The notes under the pieces are model-generated. The model searched no databases, was not told the DNA's origin, and was given only the letters and a program-made list of their open reading frames with translations. From Rhodobacter sp. (GTDB lineage: Bacteria > Pseudomonadota > Alphaproteobacteria > Rhodobacterales > Rhodobacteraceae), in contig JACKKE010000001.1 of assembly GCA_020637595.1 (NCBI GenBank), positions 248,001 through 312,000 on the forward strand: 64,000 nucleotides of DNA. The letters run 5' to 3'. Shown piece after piece: positions 34,483 through 43,860 of the stretch. Within the stretch, counting starts at the first letter, position 1. Every line of letters starts with the position of its first letter. The translations under genes were made by a program, and so were the position numbers.

Positions 34483-36252
34483 TTAGCGGCGCAGCAGGTA
34501 GAAGAAATCGCGGTTGTCGGAAAACTCGATGAACCGGCCCATCGGCGAGCCATCGCGGTGACGGCTGTCGGATTCCGCCATCCGCCGGTCCAGATGCACG
34601 ATCGAGAACTCCTCGGACCCGGCCTCGCGCGGATAGATCGCGGCATAGGTCAGGTCGAGCGAGTTCATGTCGAGCAGCATCGCATAGTCGCAGTGATAGG
34701 CCTGAAAGGTGCGCGCCATGCCCGAGGGGGTTGCCGCGCTGAACACCGCATAGATCAGCATCTGCCGGTCCTCGACGGTGCGCATGCACAGGCCCGAGCG
34801 CAGCGTCCTGAGCTGCGCCTCGGCCGAACCCGACCAGTTGCCGCCCATCCAGCTTTGCACCTGCGCGCCGGGCACGCCCACGCCCTCGTCGTTGGGCTCG
34901 ATGACCGCGGTGCCGTTCTGGCGGGCAAAGCGGATGTTGGGCAACAGGAAGTTCAGGCTGTCGTCCCAGGTGCCCATCTGCACCGTGCCATCGGTCAGCA
35001 CCCAGACCGTCGCCAGCCCCGGCTGCAGCCGCGACAGCACCACGCCGTTGACCAGAAACCCGTAATGGTGGCCGTGGTTGGTATAGGCGAAATCGGTCAG
35101 CCGCCAGGCGCCGTGGTCGCGCTTGAACCCGCCGGCAAAGATCGCGGCGACGCGGTCGATGAACACCGGGTTCAGCATACCGGTCATCTGCAGCGGATCG
35201 ACCGTGCCGAACCCGTCCGGCCCCGGCAGGTTATAGTCGCGCCCGGCGCCCGAGGGGCGCGGCGACCAGTCGACCTCGGGGTGCGAAGTGCCGATCTCAT
35301 AGCGCAGGTCGAAGCGGCTCATGTCATAGGCGAACATGTGCACGTCGGCGTAATTCTCGACCCCGTCGAGGCCGTTCGCGCCGCGCACCGCCATCACCTC
35401 GCGGCTGACCATGCCGGGCTGCACGACGCTGGCATAGATGCCGGGCGCGTTCTGCACTGCATACCAGGCGCCGGCCTCCATCTGGGTGCTGTCCGCCCCG
35501 ACCAGGTCGACGCGCAGGTTCGAACGCATCACCCGGGTGTCGCGCAGATCCGCATGCCCCAGCGCCGCGACGACTGCGCCGGCCTCGGCCTCGTCCATGA
35601 CCTGCGAGGTGGTCAGATAGGCGTCCTCATAAAGGGTGTCCTTGATCAGGTTGATCAGGTTCTCGCCAAAGGGGACATAGCTGCGCAGGAATTCGGTGAC
35701 GGATTCGCGCATCGTATAGCTGCCCGACCCGCGGTTGCGCAGGAACAGCCGCCCCTCGCAGATCGGCGCATAGGGCAGGCCCTGGTCGCGGGCTTCTTCC
35801 AGCTCGCCCTCCCAGGGGGTGCAAGTGATGGTGCCGGCGTCGCTCTCGATCACCAGCTCGTTCATGGACTCGCCCAGCGACACGGTGAAGAGTTCCGGCG
35901 CCGCGTTCTCCAGATGCCAGTTGCGCGACGAACGCCCCTCGCCGGTTTCCAGCAGGAACCAGGCATTGACGAACGGGTTGAGCGAGGTCAGCCGCAGCGC
36001 GGTGCCATCCGTGCCGGTGCCGGTCAGGGTGACGCGGAACGGCTGGAAATCGACGACGCTGCGCCGATAGTCCTGTCCGAATTCGGCAAACTGGGCGGCG
36101 CGCTGCGCGGCGGGCATATACCAGGGCGCCAGGGTGTCGGCAGCGGCGGGGGCAGCAAAAAGGCAGGCCGCCGCAAGGATCGGTGCGGCGCGCAAGGGGG
36201 CCGGAAAGCCAGCAAAGGGCAAAACGTCTTCTCCCGAAATCTCTTTATTCAT
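34483..36252 (-). CDS. Large exported protein of unknown function
   Basis: 589 residues from the ATG at 36252, with an N-terminal signal-like segment (PILAAACLFAAPAAADTLAP). Not recognised with certainty. The middle (GGFKRDHGAWRLTDFAYTNHGHHYGFLVNGVV, then PGLATVWVLTDGTVQMGTW) has a faint resemblance to phosphodiester glycosidase-like domains. The C-terminus contains Cys pairs and ends FSDNRDFFYLLRR. Its operon partner is the FGE-domain protein, suggesting they act together in the periplasm. Confidence 0.6.
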   Translation of the reverse strand: MNKEISGEDVLPFAGFPAPLRAAPILAAACLFAAPAAADTLAPWYMPAAQRAAQFAEFGQDYRRSVVDFQPFRVTLTGTGTDGTALRLTSLNPFVNAWFLLETGEGRSSRNWHLENAAPELFTVSLGESMNELVIESDAGTITCTPWEGELEEARDQGLPYAPICEGRLFLRNRGSGSYTMRESVTEFLRSYVPFGENLINLIKDTLYEDAYLTTSQVMDEAEAGAVVAALGHADLRDTRVMRSNLRVDLVGADSTQMEAGAWYAVQNAPGIYASVVQPGMVSREVMAVRGANGLDGVENYADVHMFAYDMSRFDLRYEIGTSHPEVDWSPRPSGAGRDYNLPGPDGFGTVDPLQMTGMLNPVFIDRVAAIFAGGFKRDHGAWRLTDFAYTNHGHHYGFLVNGVVLSRLQPGLATVWVLTDGTVQMGTWDDSLNFLLPNIRFARQNGTAVIEPNDEGVGVPGAQVQSWMGGNWSGSAEAQLRTLRSGLCMRTVEDRQMLIYAVFSAATPSGMARTFQAYHCDYAMLLDMNSLDLTYAAIYPREAGSEEFSIVHLDRRMAESDSRHRDGSPMGRFIEFSDNRDFFYLLRR

Positions 36253-36491
36253 TTTGGCGCCGGCGGGCTGCAAACAGCCACAGAATCCGGTGCCTTCGGC
36301 GCAGCCTGCAACAATCGGTCGATTCAGGCAACAGCCGACCGGCGGGGTTCTGCCGCTCTCAACACATGTTGAAGGGATGCCACTTGACGGTGCATTGCCT
36401 GCGCCCGGTGCAGCACCTGCATACAAAGGCATACCGATTGATTTTCCCCGTCCCGCAGGCTAGGACACCGCCAAACCGCTAGGAGAGTCCG

Positions 36492-37886
36492 ATGACCGCG
36501 ACCCGCACCGAAACCGACAGCTTCGGCCCGCTCGAAGTTCCCGCCGACAAGTATTGGGGCGCGCAGACGCAGCGTTCCATCATCAACTTTCCGATCGGTT
36601 GGGAACGTCAGCCGGTGCCGATCATCCGCGCGCTCGGCGTGATCAAGAAGGCCTGTGCGCTGGTCAACAAGGCGCAGGGCGACATGGATGCCGGGCTGGC
36701 CGATGCCATCGCCGCCGCCGCGACCGAGGTGATCGACGGCCGCTTTGACGACAACTTCCCGCTGGTGGTCTGGCAGACCGGCTCGGGCACGCAGTCCAAC
36801 ATGAACGCGAACGAGGTCATCTCGAACCGCGCGATCGAGATGCTGGGCGGGGTCATGGGCTCGAAGAAGCCCGTGCACCCGAATGACCATTGCAACATGG
36901 GTCAGTCGTCGAACGACACCTTCCCGACCGCGATGCATGTCGCCATCGCCATGCAGGCGCGCGACGTGCTGCTGCCCGGGCTGGAGAAGCTGCAGCGCGC
37001 CCTGGCCGCCAAGGCCGAGGAATTCAAGGACATCATCAAGATCGGCCGCACCCACACGCAGGATGCGACGCCGCTCACGCTGGGGCAGGAATTCTCGGGC
37101 TACGCCAAGCAGGTCGAACGCGGGATCGAGCGGGTCAGGATGTGCCTGCCGCATATCTACGAACTGGCGCAGGGCGGCACCGCCGTTGGCACTGGCCTGA
37201 ACACCAAGGTCGGCTGGGATACCCGCGTCGCCGCCCAGATCGCCGAGATCACCGGTCTGCCCTTTGTCACCGCGCCGAACAAGTTCGAGGCGCTGGCTGC
37301 GCATGACGCGATGGTCATGTTCTCGGGCGCGCTGAAGACCGTGGCGGCCTCGCTCTTCAAGATCGCCAACGACATGCGCCTTCTGGGCTCGGGCCCGCGC
37401 TCGGGTCTGGGCGAGCTGATCCTGCCGGAGAACGAGCCCGGTTCCTCGATCATGCCGGGCAAGGTCAACCCGACCCAGGCCGAGGCCCTGACGATGGTCT
37501 GTGCCCATGTCATGGGCAATGACGCGGCGGTGGGTTTTGCCGGCTCGCAAGGGCATTTTGAGCTCAACGTCTACAACCCGATGATGTCCTACAATGTGCT
37601 GCAGTCGATGCAGTTGCTGGGCGATTCGGCCAGCGCCTTCACCGACAACATGGTGGTCGGCACGCAGGCCAACACGGCGCGCATCGACAAGCTGATGAAG
37701 GAATCGCTGATGCTGGTGACGGCGCTGGCGCCGACCATCGGCTACGACAACGCGACCAAGGTCGCCAAGACCGCGCACAAGAACGGCACCACCCTCAAGG
37801 AAGAGGCCATCGCGCTGGGGTTCGTCGACGCGGCGACCTTTGACCGGATCGTCCGGCCCGAGGACATGATCGGCCCCAAGGGCTGA
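36492..37886 (+). CDS. fumC: Fumarate hydratase, class II
   Basis: 464 residues; fumarate to malate in the TCA cycle. Contains the superfamily signature GSSIMPGKVNPTQAE, the GSGTQSNMNANEV substrate-binding block and the GRTHTQDATPLTLGQEF region. Full normal length. Ribosome site AGGAGAG precedes the ATG. Own terminator downstream. Confidence 0.97.
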   Translation: MTATRTETDSFGPLEVPADKYWGAQTQRSIINFPIGWERQPVPIIRALGVIKKACALVNKAQGDMDAGLADAIAAAATEVIDGRFDDNFPLVVWQTGSGTQSNMNANEVISNRAIEMLGGVMGSKKPVHPNDHCNMGQSSNDTFPTAMHVAIAMQARDVLLPGLEKLQRALAAKAEEFKDIIKIGRTHTQDATPLTLGQEFSGYAKQVERGIERVRMCLPHIYELAQGGTAVGTGLNTKVGWDTRVAAQIAEITGLPFVTAPNKFEALAAHDAMVMFSGALKTVAASLFKIANDMRLLGSGPRSGLGELILPENEPGSSIMPGKVNPTQAEALTMVCAHVMGNDAAVGFAGSQGHFELNVYNPMMSYNVLQSMQLLGDSASAFTDNMVVGTQANTARIDKLMKESLMLVTALAPTIGYDNATKVAKTAHKNGTTLKEEAIALGFVDAATFDRIVRPEDMIGPKG

Positions 37887-37904
37887 TCCCCACCGAATGG
37901 ATGC

Positions 37905-37934
37905 AAAGGGCGGCGCCTCCGGGGGCCGCCCTTT
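37905..37934 (+). terminator. Terminator after fumC
   Basis: AAAGGGCGGC (37905-37914) pairs with GCCGCCCTTT (37925-37934), followed by CGTTTG. Confidence 0.85.
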
Positions 37935-37990
37935 CGTTTGACACGCGCGCCCTCTGCGGCAACATGGGGCGAGCGACAGGAGGGCCTGCG

Positions 37991-38857
37991 ATGGAATGGC
38001 GCGGCAGACGGACCAGCAGCAATATCGAGGACCGGCGCGGTTCGCGTGGCGGCAGCGGCGGTGGCGGGCGCGGTCCGGGCGGCGCGCTGGGGATCGTCGG
38101 CACGCTGGTGGTCCTGCTGGTCGGCGCCTATTTCGGCGTCGATGTGACGCCCTTTCTGAACGGCGGCTCGGGCACCGTGGCCTCGGCCCCCGCGCCCTCC
38201 GGCCCCAACCGGATCGACGACGATCAGGAGGCCTTTGTGGCCACCGTGCTGGCCGAAACCGAACAGGTCTGGACCGAGATGTTCCGCGCCTCGGGGCAAC
38301 GCTACCAGCCAACCACACTGGTGCTCTATTCCGGCGCCACGGGGTCTGCCTGCGGTGCGGCACAGGCGGCGATGGGGCCGTTCTATTGCCCGGGTGACAG
38401 CAAGGTCTATCTGGACACCGATTTCTTCCGCGTCATGCAGGACCAACTGGGCGCGGGCGGGGACTTCGCCAATGCCTATGTGATCGCCCATGAGGTGGCA
38501 CACCATGTGCAGGATCTGCTCGGCACGCTGGGCGAGGTCAACGCCCGGCGCGCGCGGGTGTCCGAACGCGACTCGAACGCGCTCTCGGTGCGGATCGAAT
38601 TGCAGGCCGACTGCTATGCGGGCATCTGGGCACAACGCGCGGCGCAACGCCTGCATGTGACCGACGCCGACATCCGCCAGGCGCTGGAGACGGCGGCGCG
38701 CATCGGCGACGACGCGCTGCAACGCGCGGCCGGGCGGCGGCCCGTGCCCGACAGCTTCACCCACGGCACCTCGCAGCAGCGGCAGGACTGGTTCTTCCGC
38801 GGCTACCGCTCGGGCGATCCCGGGCAATGCGACACCTTCCAGGCAAGGACGCTGTGA
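37991..38857 (+). CDS. Neutral zinc metallopeptidase, YpfJ/KPN_00277 family
   Basis: 288 residues from the ATG at 37991. A charged N-terminal region rich in Gly and Arg precedes one membrane anchor (GIVGTLVVLLVGAYFGV), then the protease domain with AYVIAHEVAHHVQ (HExxH) and a downstream ELQADCYAGIWA motif supplying the third ligand. Probably membrane-anchored with the domain in the periplasm. Its stop overlaps the DUF4169 start. Confidence 0.9.
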   Translation: MEWRGRRTSSNIEDRRGSRGGSGGGGRGPGGALGIVGTLVVLLVGAYFGVDVTPFLNGGSGTVASAPAPSGPNRIDDDQEAFVATVLAETEQVWTEMFRASGQRYQPTTLVLYSGATGSACGAAQAAMGPFYCPGDSKVYLDTDFFRVMQDQLGAGGDFANAYVIAHEVAHHVQDLLGTLGEVNARRARVSERDSNALSVRIELQADCYAGIWAQRAAQRLHVTDADIRQALETAARIGDDALQRAAGRRPVPDSFTHGTSQQRQDWFFRGYRSGDPGQCDTFQARTL

Positions 38858-39039
38858 TGGCCCAGGTGATCAACCTGCGCACCCGCCGCAAACAGGCCGC
38901 CCGCGCCGCCGCCCGCAAGGACGGCGACGCGAATGCCGCCAGGCACGGCGTCTCCAAGCCCGAGCGCAGCCTGGCACAGGCCCGGGCCGAGAAGGCCGCG
39001 CGTGATCTCGACGGCCACCGCCGCGAGTCCGAGGACTGA
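38857..39039 (+). CDS. DUF4169 family protein
   Basis: 60 residues, very basic: AQVINLRTRRKQAARAAARK at the N-terminus and KPERSLAQARAEKAARDLDGH at the end. This short family is typical of Rhodobacterales and related alphaproteobacteria; function unknown. Translationally coupled to the metallopeptidase by a 1-base overlap. Confidence 0.85.
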   Translation: MAQVINLRTRRKQAARAAARKDGDANAARHGVSKPERSLAQARAEKAARDLDGHRRESED

Positions 39040-39049
39040 GCGCACGGCA

Positions 39050-39964
39050 ATGACCCACACCGCCATCCCCCGCATCGACGCCGCCGCCCTTTTTGCCGGC
39101 GATCCCGCACAGATCGCCGAGGTCCGGCGCGGCGCGACCGAGGTCGGCTTCCTGACGCTTGACAATGCGCCGATCGACGCTGCCCGGGTGTTGCAGGTGC
39201 TCGCCGCCTATCGCGCCTTTTTCGTCCTGCCGGCGTCTGAAAAAGCCGCCGTTGACATGGCGCGCACGGGTTCGAACCGGGGCTGGGGCGGGCCGCAATC
39301 CGAGCAGGTCGACCCGCAGGCCAACCCCGACTACAAGGAAGTCTTCGATCTGGGATTCGAGGTGCCGGGCTCGCCCCTTGCCGTCCACGCGCCGAACCTC
39401 TGGCCGGCGCACCCCGCCGGCTTCCGCGAGACCCTGACCGCCTATTACGCCGAGGCCCGCGCACTGGCACTTCGGCTCCTCGGCGCGATTGCCGGCGCGA
39501 TCGGCGAAGACCCGGCCTTCTTTGCCGATACGTTCGACCAGCCGATGGCGCTCTTGCGCGGCAACTATTACCCGCCACGCCCCGACTGGGCCGGCGACAA
39601 GGATTTCGGCATCGCGGCGCATACCGATTACGGCTGCCTGACGCTGCTCGCCACCGACGGCGTGCCCGGCCTCGAGGCGCTGACCCGGGCAGGCGACTGG
39701 GTGCCGGTGCAGGCTGACCCCGGCGCTTTCATCATCAATTTCGGCGAAATGCTCGAGATGTGGACCGGCGGCCGGGTCAAGGCGACGCTGCACCGGGTGC
39801 GCGGCAACGCCGAGGAACGCCTCTCGGTGCCCTTGTTCTTCAACCCGAACCCCGACACCAATGTCGCGCCCCCGGGCACGGGCCGCATGATCCGTGCCGC
39901 CGATCATCTGCAGAAACGCTTCAACGAAACTTACGTCCATCTGCAGAAAGCCGGCGCGCCCTGA
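39050..39964 (+). CDS. 2-oxoglutarate/Fe(II)-dependent oxygenase, isopenicillin N synthase-like
   Basis: 304 residues. N-terminal DIOX_N-type domain (RGATEVGFLTLDNAPID) and C-terminal double-stranded beta helix with the metal triad in AAHTDYGCLTLL (His, Asp) and TLHRVRGNAEERLSVPLFFNPN (His, and Arg for 2-oxoglutarate). The ATG at 39050 follows the DUF4169 gene by 10 bp. The substrate is unknown; relatives include ethylene-forming and gibberellin-type oxygenases, none of which can be assigned here. Confidence 0.88.
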   Translation: MTHTAIPRIDAAALFAGDPAQIAEVRRGATEVGFLTLDNAPIDAARVLQVLAAYRAFFVLPASEKAAVDMARTGSNRGWGGPQSEQVDPQANPDYKEVFDLGFEVPGSPLAVHAPNLWPAHPAGFRETLTAYYAEARALALRLLGAIAGAIGEDPAFFADTFDQPMALLRGNYYPPRPDWAGDKDFGIAAHTDYGCLTLLATDGVPGLEALTRAGDWVPVQADPGAFIINFGEMLEMWTGGRVKATLHRVRGNAEERLSVPLFFNPNPDTNVAPPGTGRMIRAADHLQKRFNETYVHLQKAGAP

Positions 39965-40002
39965 GCGCGCGGGGCTTCGACGCGCCCTGGTCCTCTCACC
40001 GT

Positions 40003-40116
40003 GTTCCAAATACGCATACCCGGCAGGCCAGCAGGCTGCCTGTCCGGGCAAGGCGCCACCGCGCCCGGCCCAAACGCAGGCGCGGGCCCGTAGGTCCGCG
40101 ACCGGCGTGCGGGAGC
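40003..40116. repeat. Rhodobacterales-type intergenic repeat, copy B
   Basis: Shares with copy A a CAAATA start, CCCGGCCCAAACG (40064-40076) and GTGCGGGAGC (40107-40116). Its hairpin differs (CCCGG-CAGGC ... GCCTG-t-CCGGG near 40019-40047). It lies between the convergent oxygenase and lpd genes. Confidence 0.6.
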
Positions 40117-40126
40117 GCCCGGTTTC

Positions 40127-41521
40127 TCAGAAATGCAGCGCGCGGCCGTAGGCGTCCAGCACCGATTCGTGCATCATCTCGCTCAGCGTCGGATGCGGGA
40201 AGACCGTGTGCATCAGGTCTTCCTCGGTGGTTTCCAGCTGGCGGCCGATGACATAGCCCTGGATCATCTCGGTCACTTCCGCGCCGACCATATGCGCGCC
40301 CAGCAATTCGCCGGTCTTCGCGTCGAACACCGTCTTGACCAGCCCCTCGGGTTCGCCCAGGGCGATCGCCTTGCCGTTGCCGATGAACGGGAAGCGCCCG
40401 ACGCGGACCTCATAGCCCGCTTCCTTGGCCTTGGCTTCGGTCAGCCCGACCGAGGCCACCTGCGGGTGGCAATAGGTGCAGCCGGGGATGGTGTTCGGCT
40501 TGATCGGGTGGACATGCTTGCCGGCGATCAGCTCGGCCACCATGACGCCCTCGTGGCTGGCCTTGTGCGCCAGCCAGGGCGCGCCGGCGATGTCGCCGAT
40601 GGCATAGAGCCCCTCGACGCCGGTGCGGCAATAGGCGTCGGTGACGACATGGGTGCGGTCGATCTTGACCCCCAGCGCCTCCAGCCCCAGGTTTTCCACG
40701 TTGCCGACGATGCCGACCGCGGAAATCACCGTGTCGAACTCGGCGGTTTCCATCTTGCCGCCGGCTTCCAGATGCGCGGTGACCGTGCCGTTTCCGCGGT
40801 CCAGTTTCTTCACCGTGGTCTTCTCGCGGATCACCATGCCTTGCTTGGCGAACTGCTTCTTCGCAAATGCGGAAATCTCCGCATCTTCCACCGGCAGCAC
40901 CCGGTCCATCACCTCGACGACCGTGGTCTTGGCGCCCAGCGTGTTGAAGAAGCTGGCGAATTCGATGCCGATCGCGCCCGAGCCGATGACCAGCAGGTTC
41001 TTCGGCATGCGTTTCGGCACCAGCGCGTGCTTGTAGGTCCAGACCAGATCGCCGTCGGCCTCGAGCCCCGGCAATTCGCGCGCGCGGGCGCCGGTGGCCA
41101 GCACGATCGACGGCGCCTTCAGCGTCTCGGTGCCCGTGCCGGTCTTGACGCTGACCGTGCCCTTGGCGGGCAGGGTGGCCTCGCCCATCACCACGGTGAT
41201 CTTGTTCTTCTTCATCAGGTGGCCGATGCCACTGGACAGCTGCTTGGCCACCCCGCGCGAGCGTTTCACCACCGCGTCCAGATCATAGCCGATGTCGCCG
41301 GCCTTCAGCCCGAATTCCGCCGCGCGGTGCATCAGGTGGAACACCTCGGCCGAGCGCAGCAGCGCCTTGGTCGGGATGCAGCCCCAGTTCAGGCAGATCC
41401 CGCCCAGATGTTCGCGTTCGACGATGGCGGTTTTCAGGCCCAGCTGGGCGGCGCGGATCGCCGCCACATAGCCGCCGGGGCCGGCGCCGATAACGATGAC
41501 ATCGAAGCTCTGATCGGCCAT
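40127..41521 (-). CDS. lpd: Dihydrolipoyl dehydrogenase
   Basis: 464 residues; E3 subunit that reoxidises lipoyl groups of 2-oxoacid dehydrogenases or the glycine cleavage system. FAD fold GAGPGGYVAAIRAAQLG, redox disulfide GGICLNWGCIPTK (Cys43/Cys48), NAD fold VIGSGAIGIEFASF, and the catalytic His-Glu pair in HPTLSEMMHE at the dimer interface. The E1/E2 genes are not adjacent in the window, so this may be an additional copy. Confidence 0.95.
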   Translation of the reverse strand: MADQSFDVIVIGAGPGGYVAAIRAAQLGLKTAIVEREHLGGICLNWGCIPTKALLRSAEVFHLMHRAAEFGLKAGDIGYDLDAVVKRSRGVAKQLSSGIGHLMKKNKITVVMGEATLPAKGTVSVKTGTGTETLKAPSIVLATGARARELPGLEADGDLVWTYKHALVPKRMPKNLLVIGSGAIGIEFASFFNTLGAKTTVVEVMDRVLPVEDAEISAFAKKQFAKQGMVIREKTTVKKLDRGNGTVTAHLEAGGKMETAEFDTVISAVGIVGNVENLGLEALGVKIDRTHVVTDAYCRTGVEGLYAIGDIAGAPWLAHKASHEGVMVAELIAGKHVHPIKPNTIPGCTYCHPQVASVGLTEAKAKEAGYEVRVGRFPFIGNGKAIALGEPEGLVKTVFDAKTGELLGAHMVGAEVTEMIQGYVIGRQLETTEEDLMHTVFPHPTLSEMMHESVLDAYGRALHF

Positions 41522-41542
41522 GCCGTCCTCCCGTCTGAAAAC

Positions 41543-41560
41543 TAGTTGAGTATTAAACTA
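41543..41560. promoter_or_regulatory. Inverted repeat upstream of lpd, candidate operator
   Basis: TAGTT (41543-41547) and AACTA (41556-41560) flank 8 bases in an AT-rich 18-bp site, 22 bp from the lpd start. The size and symmetry suit a MarR-type dimer. No such regulator is adjacent. Confidence 0.4.
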
Positions 41561-41655
41561 TTTCTTGGTGGCACGCAATCATGCTGTCGGGGCGGGCGTG
41601 ACTAGCGGCGATGCGCGGGGTGCAGGGCTGGCGCGGGGGCCGTTTACTCCGCCAT

Positions 41656-42237
41656 TCAGCCCCCGAAGGAGCGGACCAGCGCGCCATAGCCGCCCTCGTC
41701 GATGAACGCCTGTTCCGCGGGGGTGGTGGTGCGCCCCAGCGCCGCGTTGCGGTAGGGAAAGCGGCCGAACCGGCGGATGATCTCGCGATGGACGCGGGCG
41801 TGCAGCAGGTTGTTCGCGCCGCTCTCGGGCATCCGCGAGGCCATCAGGCAGACGCAGCGGTCCTGATCAAAGGTCGTCTCGGAATGCATCAGGGGCAGGT
41901 AGAAGAACTGCCGCATCGGTTCGGCCACCGACAGGTCCAGCCGGTGCTGCCAGGCGCGCATCGACACGGTGCGGGCCTTGGCGTCGGTGGCAAAGGATCG
42001 GGCATCGCCCCTGAACATGTTGCGCGGCATCTGATCGGTCAGGATCAGATAGGCGAGGATCCCTTCGGCGCAGCTCAGCCAGCGCCGGTTGCCCCCCGCG
42101 GCGGCCTCGTGCCAGTCGGTCAGGAAAGCGTCGCGGATGCGGGTGTCGAGCGCCTCGCCGCCGGCATACCAGCCCGCGGGTCCGATCTCGGTCCAGAAGT
42201 CCAGAATGGCATGGGCACGGGCGGGCAGATTGGGCAT
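41656..42237 (-). CDS. DUF924 family protein
   Basis: 193 residues. The order ILDFWTEIGPAGWYAG, ILTDQMPRNMFRG, FYLPLMHSE and RRFGRFPYRNAALGR is diagnostic for DUF924, a helical TPR-like family of unknown biochemical role found widely in proteobacteria. It lies downstream of the MFS gene on the same strand with a 45-bp gap. Confidence 0.9.
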   Translation of the reverse strand: MPNLPARAHAILDFWTEIGPAGWYAGGEALDTRIRDAFLTDWHEAAAGGNRRWLSCAEGILAYLILTDQMPRNMFRGDARSFATDAKARTVSMRAWQHRLDLSVAEPMRQFFYLPLMHSETTFDQDRCVCLMASRMPESGANNLLHARVHREIIRRFGRFPYRNAALGRTTTPAEQAFIDEGGYGALVRSFGG

Positions 42238-42282
42238 GGCGGCTCCTCCTTGGGGAAAGCCTGTGCCGCCATGCGCTGCGGG

Positions 42283-43554
42283 TCAAGCCCCGGGTTGGGG
42301 CGGATGGCCGTGTCCGGGGGCGGAATGGTCGTCCTCGGCGAGTTCCAGTGCCGCTTCGACGGTGATCACCGACGCGGTGGGCGAGAGAGCGGCATACGAG
42401 CCGCTCGCCTCGGGCGTGGTGCGGCGCTGGGTCATCCGCCACAGCGCATAGCCCGACAGGGCAAAGAAGATGATCGCCATGAACAGGAAAAAGCCCGAGG
42501 GGCCGATCGCGCCCATCAGCCAGCCGGTCAGGATCGGGCCAGAGATCGCGCCGACCCCGTTGATGAAGATCAGTCCGGCCGAGGCCGCGGCCATGTCGGA
42601 CTGGTCCAGGTGGTCGTTCACATAGGCCAGAAGCAGCGAATAGAGCGGGTTCGAGATCCCGCCCATCAGCATCGCCACGGTGACCAGCACGGCAAAGGGC
42701 ACGTCGACCAGCGACGGCAGCGTCACCACGACCCCGCCGGCCACCGCCAGCGCCAGGATCAGCAGGCGCCGGTCCATCCGGTCGCTGAGCCAGCCGATGG
42801 GGAACTGCAGAACCAGCCCGCCGACATAGATCGCCGCGACAAAGATCGACAGGTCGCGCACGTTCAGCCCTGCCTGCGTGCCCCAGACCGAGGCCATGCC
42901 GAACTGCGCCGAAAAGATCCCGCCCAGCAGGAACATGCCGACGCAGCCCAGGGGCGAGGCGGCATAGAGTTGGCGAAAGCTCATCGGGCGGGTGTTGTCG
43001 AAGGCGGGCACCGGCTGCACCGCCAGGAGGATCGGCGTGAAGGCCAGCGACACCAGCACCGAGGGGATGACGAACAGGATATAGCCGGACGGATCGGCCA
43101 TGTTCAGCAGGATCTGCGCGGCGATGATGCCGATCATCTGCACGATCAGGTAAAGCGACAGCGTCTGTCCGCGGGTCTCGTTGGTCGAGGCGTTGTTCAG
43201 CCAGCTTTCGGCGGTGATGTAGACGCCGGAAAAGCTGAAGCCGATCAGCACCCGCATCAAGGACCAGGCGATCCAGTGCGGGGCCGCGGCATAGAGGATC
43301 AGCACCGCCGAGATCATCGACCCCAGCGCGGCGAACACCCGGACATGGCCGACCCGGCGGATCATCTCGGGCGCGAGGCGCGAGCCGAACAGGAAGCCGA
43401 CGAAATAGCACGACATCACCACCGACATCTCGGTGGTGGTGAAATTCTCGATGCCGCCGCGGATCCCCAGCAGCGTTCCCTGCATCCCGTTCCCCAGCAT
43501 CAGCAGCATCAGCCCGAACAGCAGGGCCCAGGTCGAGGCGAGAACTTTCAGCAT
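42283..43554 (-). CDS. MFS transporter, YcaD-like
   Basis: 423 residues with about twelve membrane segments. The start at 43554 (MLKVLASTWALLFG) has GGAG upstream; an in-frame start at 43593 adds 13 residues. Family segments are GYFVGFLFGSRLAPEMIRRVGHVR and LIGFSFSGVYITAESWLN. Histidine-rich acidic C-terminal tail (DDHSAPGHGHPP). Substrate unknown. It is divergent from the GntR gene and shares its control region. Confidence 0.85.
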   Translation of the reverse strand: MLKVLASTWALLFGLMLLMLGNGMQGTLLGIRGGIENFTTTEMSVVMSCYFVGFLFGSRLAPEMIRRVGHVRVFAALGSMISAVLILYAAAPHWIAWSLMRVLIGFSFSGVYITAESWLNNASTNETRGQTLSLYLIVQMIGIIAAQILLNMADPSGYILFVIPSVLVSLAFTPILLAVQPVPAFDNTRPMSFRQLYAASPLGCVGMFLLGGIFSAQFGMASVWGTQAGLNVRDLSIFVAAIYVGGLVLQFPIGWLSDRMDRRLLILALAVAGGVVVTLPSLVDVPFAVLVTVAMLMGGISNPLYSLLLAYVNDHLDQSDMAAASAGLIFINGVGAISGPILTGWLMGAIGPSGFFLFMAIIFFALSGYALWRMTQRRTTPEASGSYAALSPTASVITVEAALELAEDDHSAPGHGHPPQPGA

Positions 43555-43743
43555 GGCGGTCTCCGGGTCGGCAGTGAAGGGACTACCTAACATGATTCTG
43601 CGACCGGAATGTCAAGAAACCGGCATCGACCGGATCATTGGCGGCGTCCCGGGATGACGGTTTCGTGCGCGCGCGGTGTTGGCGCGGGCGACAGCGGGCA
43701 GTCCGGCGCTGAGGCGGCATTCGGGGCCTATTTCGCGCCCGTA

Positions 43744-43793
43744 AAGTATACAAGGAATGCGTATTATTGCGAATGCAAGAAAATTGTATACAA
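43744..43793. promoter_or_regulatory. Two GntR-type operator palindromes
   Basis: A perfect TTGTATACAA lies at 43784-43793 and a partial copy, AAGTATACAA, at 43744-43753. Centres are 40 bp apart, about four helical turns. They sit between the divergent MFS and GntR genes. FCD-type GntR proteins often bind such sites, so autoregulation and control of the MFS gene are likely. Confidence 0.65.
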
Positions 43794-43860
43794 AATGCGC
43801 GAAGCGTGCAATGCTGATAGGGTAATAGGGATTCTTCACACGAATATCGGGGTGATTCTG

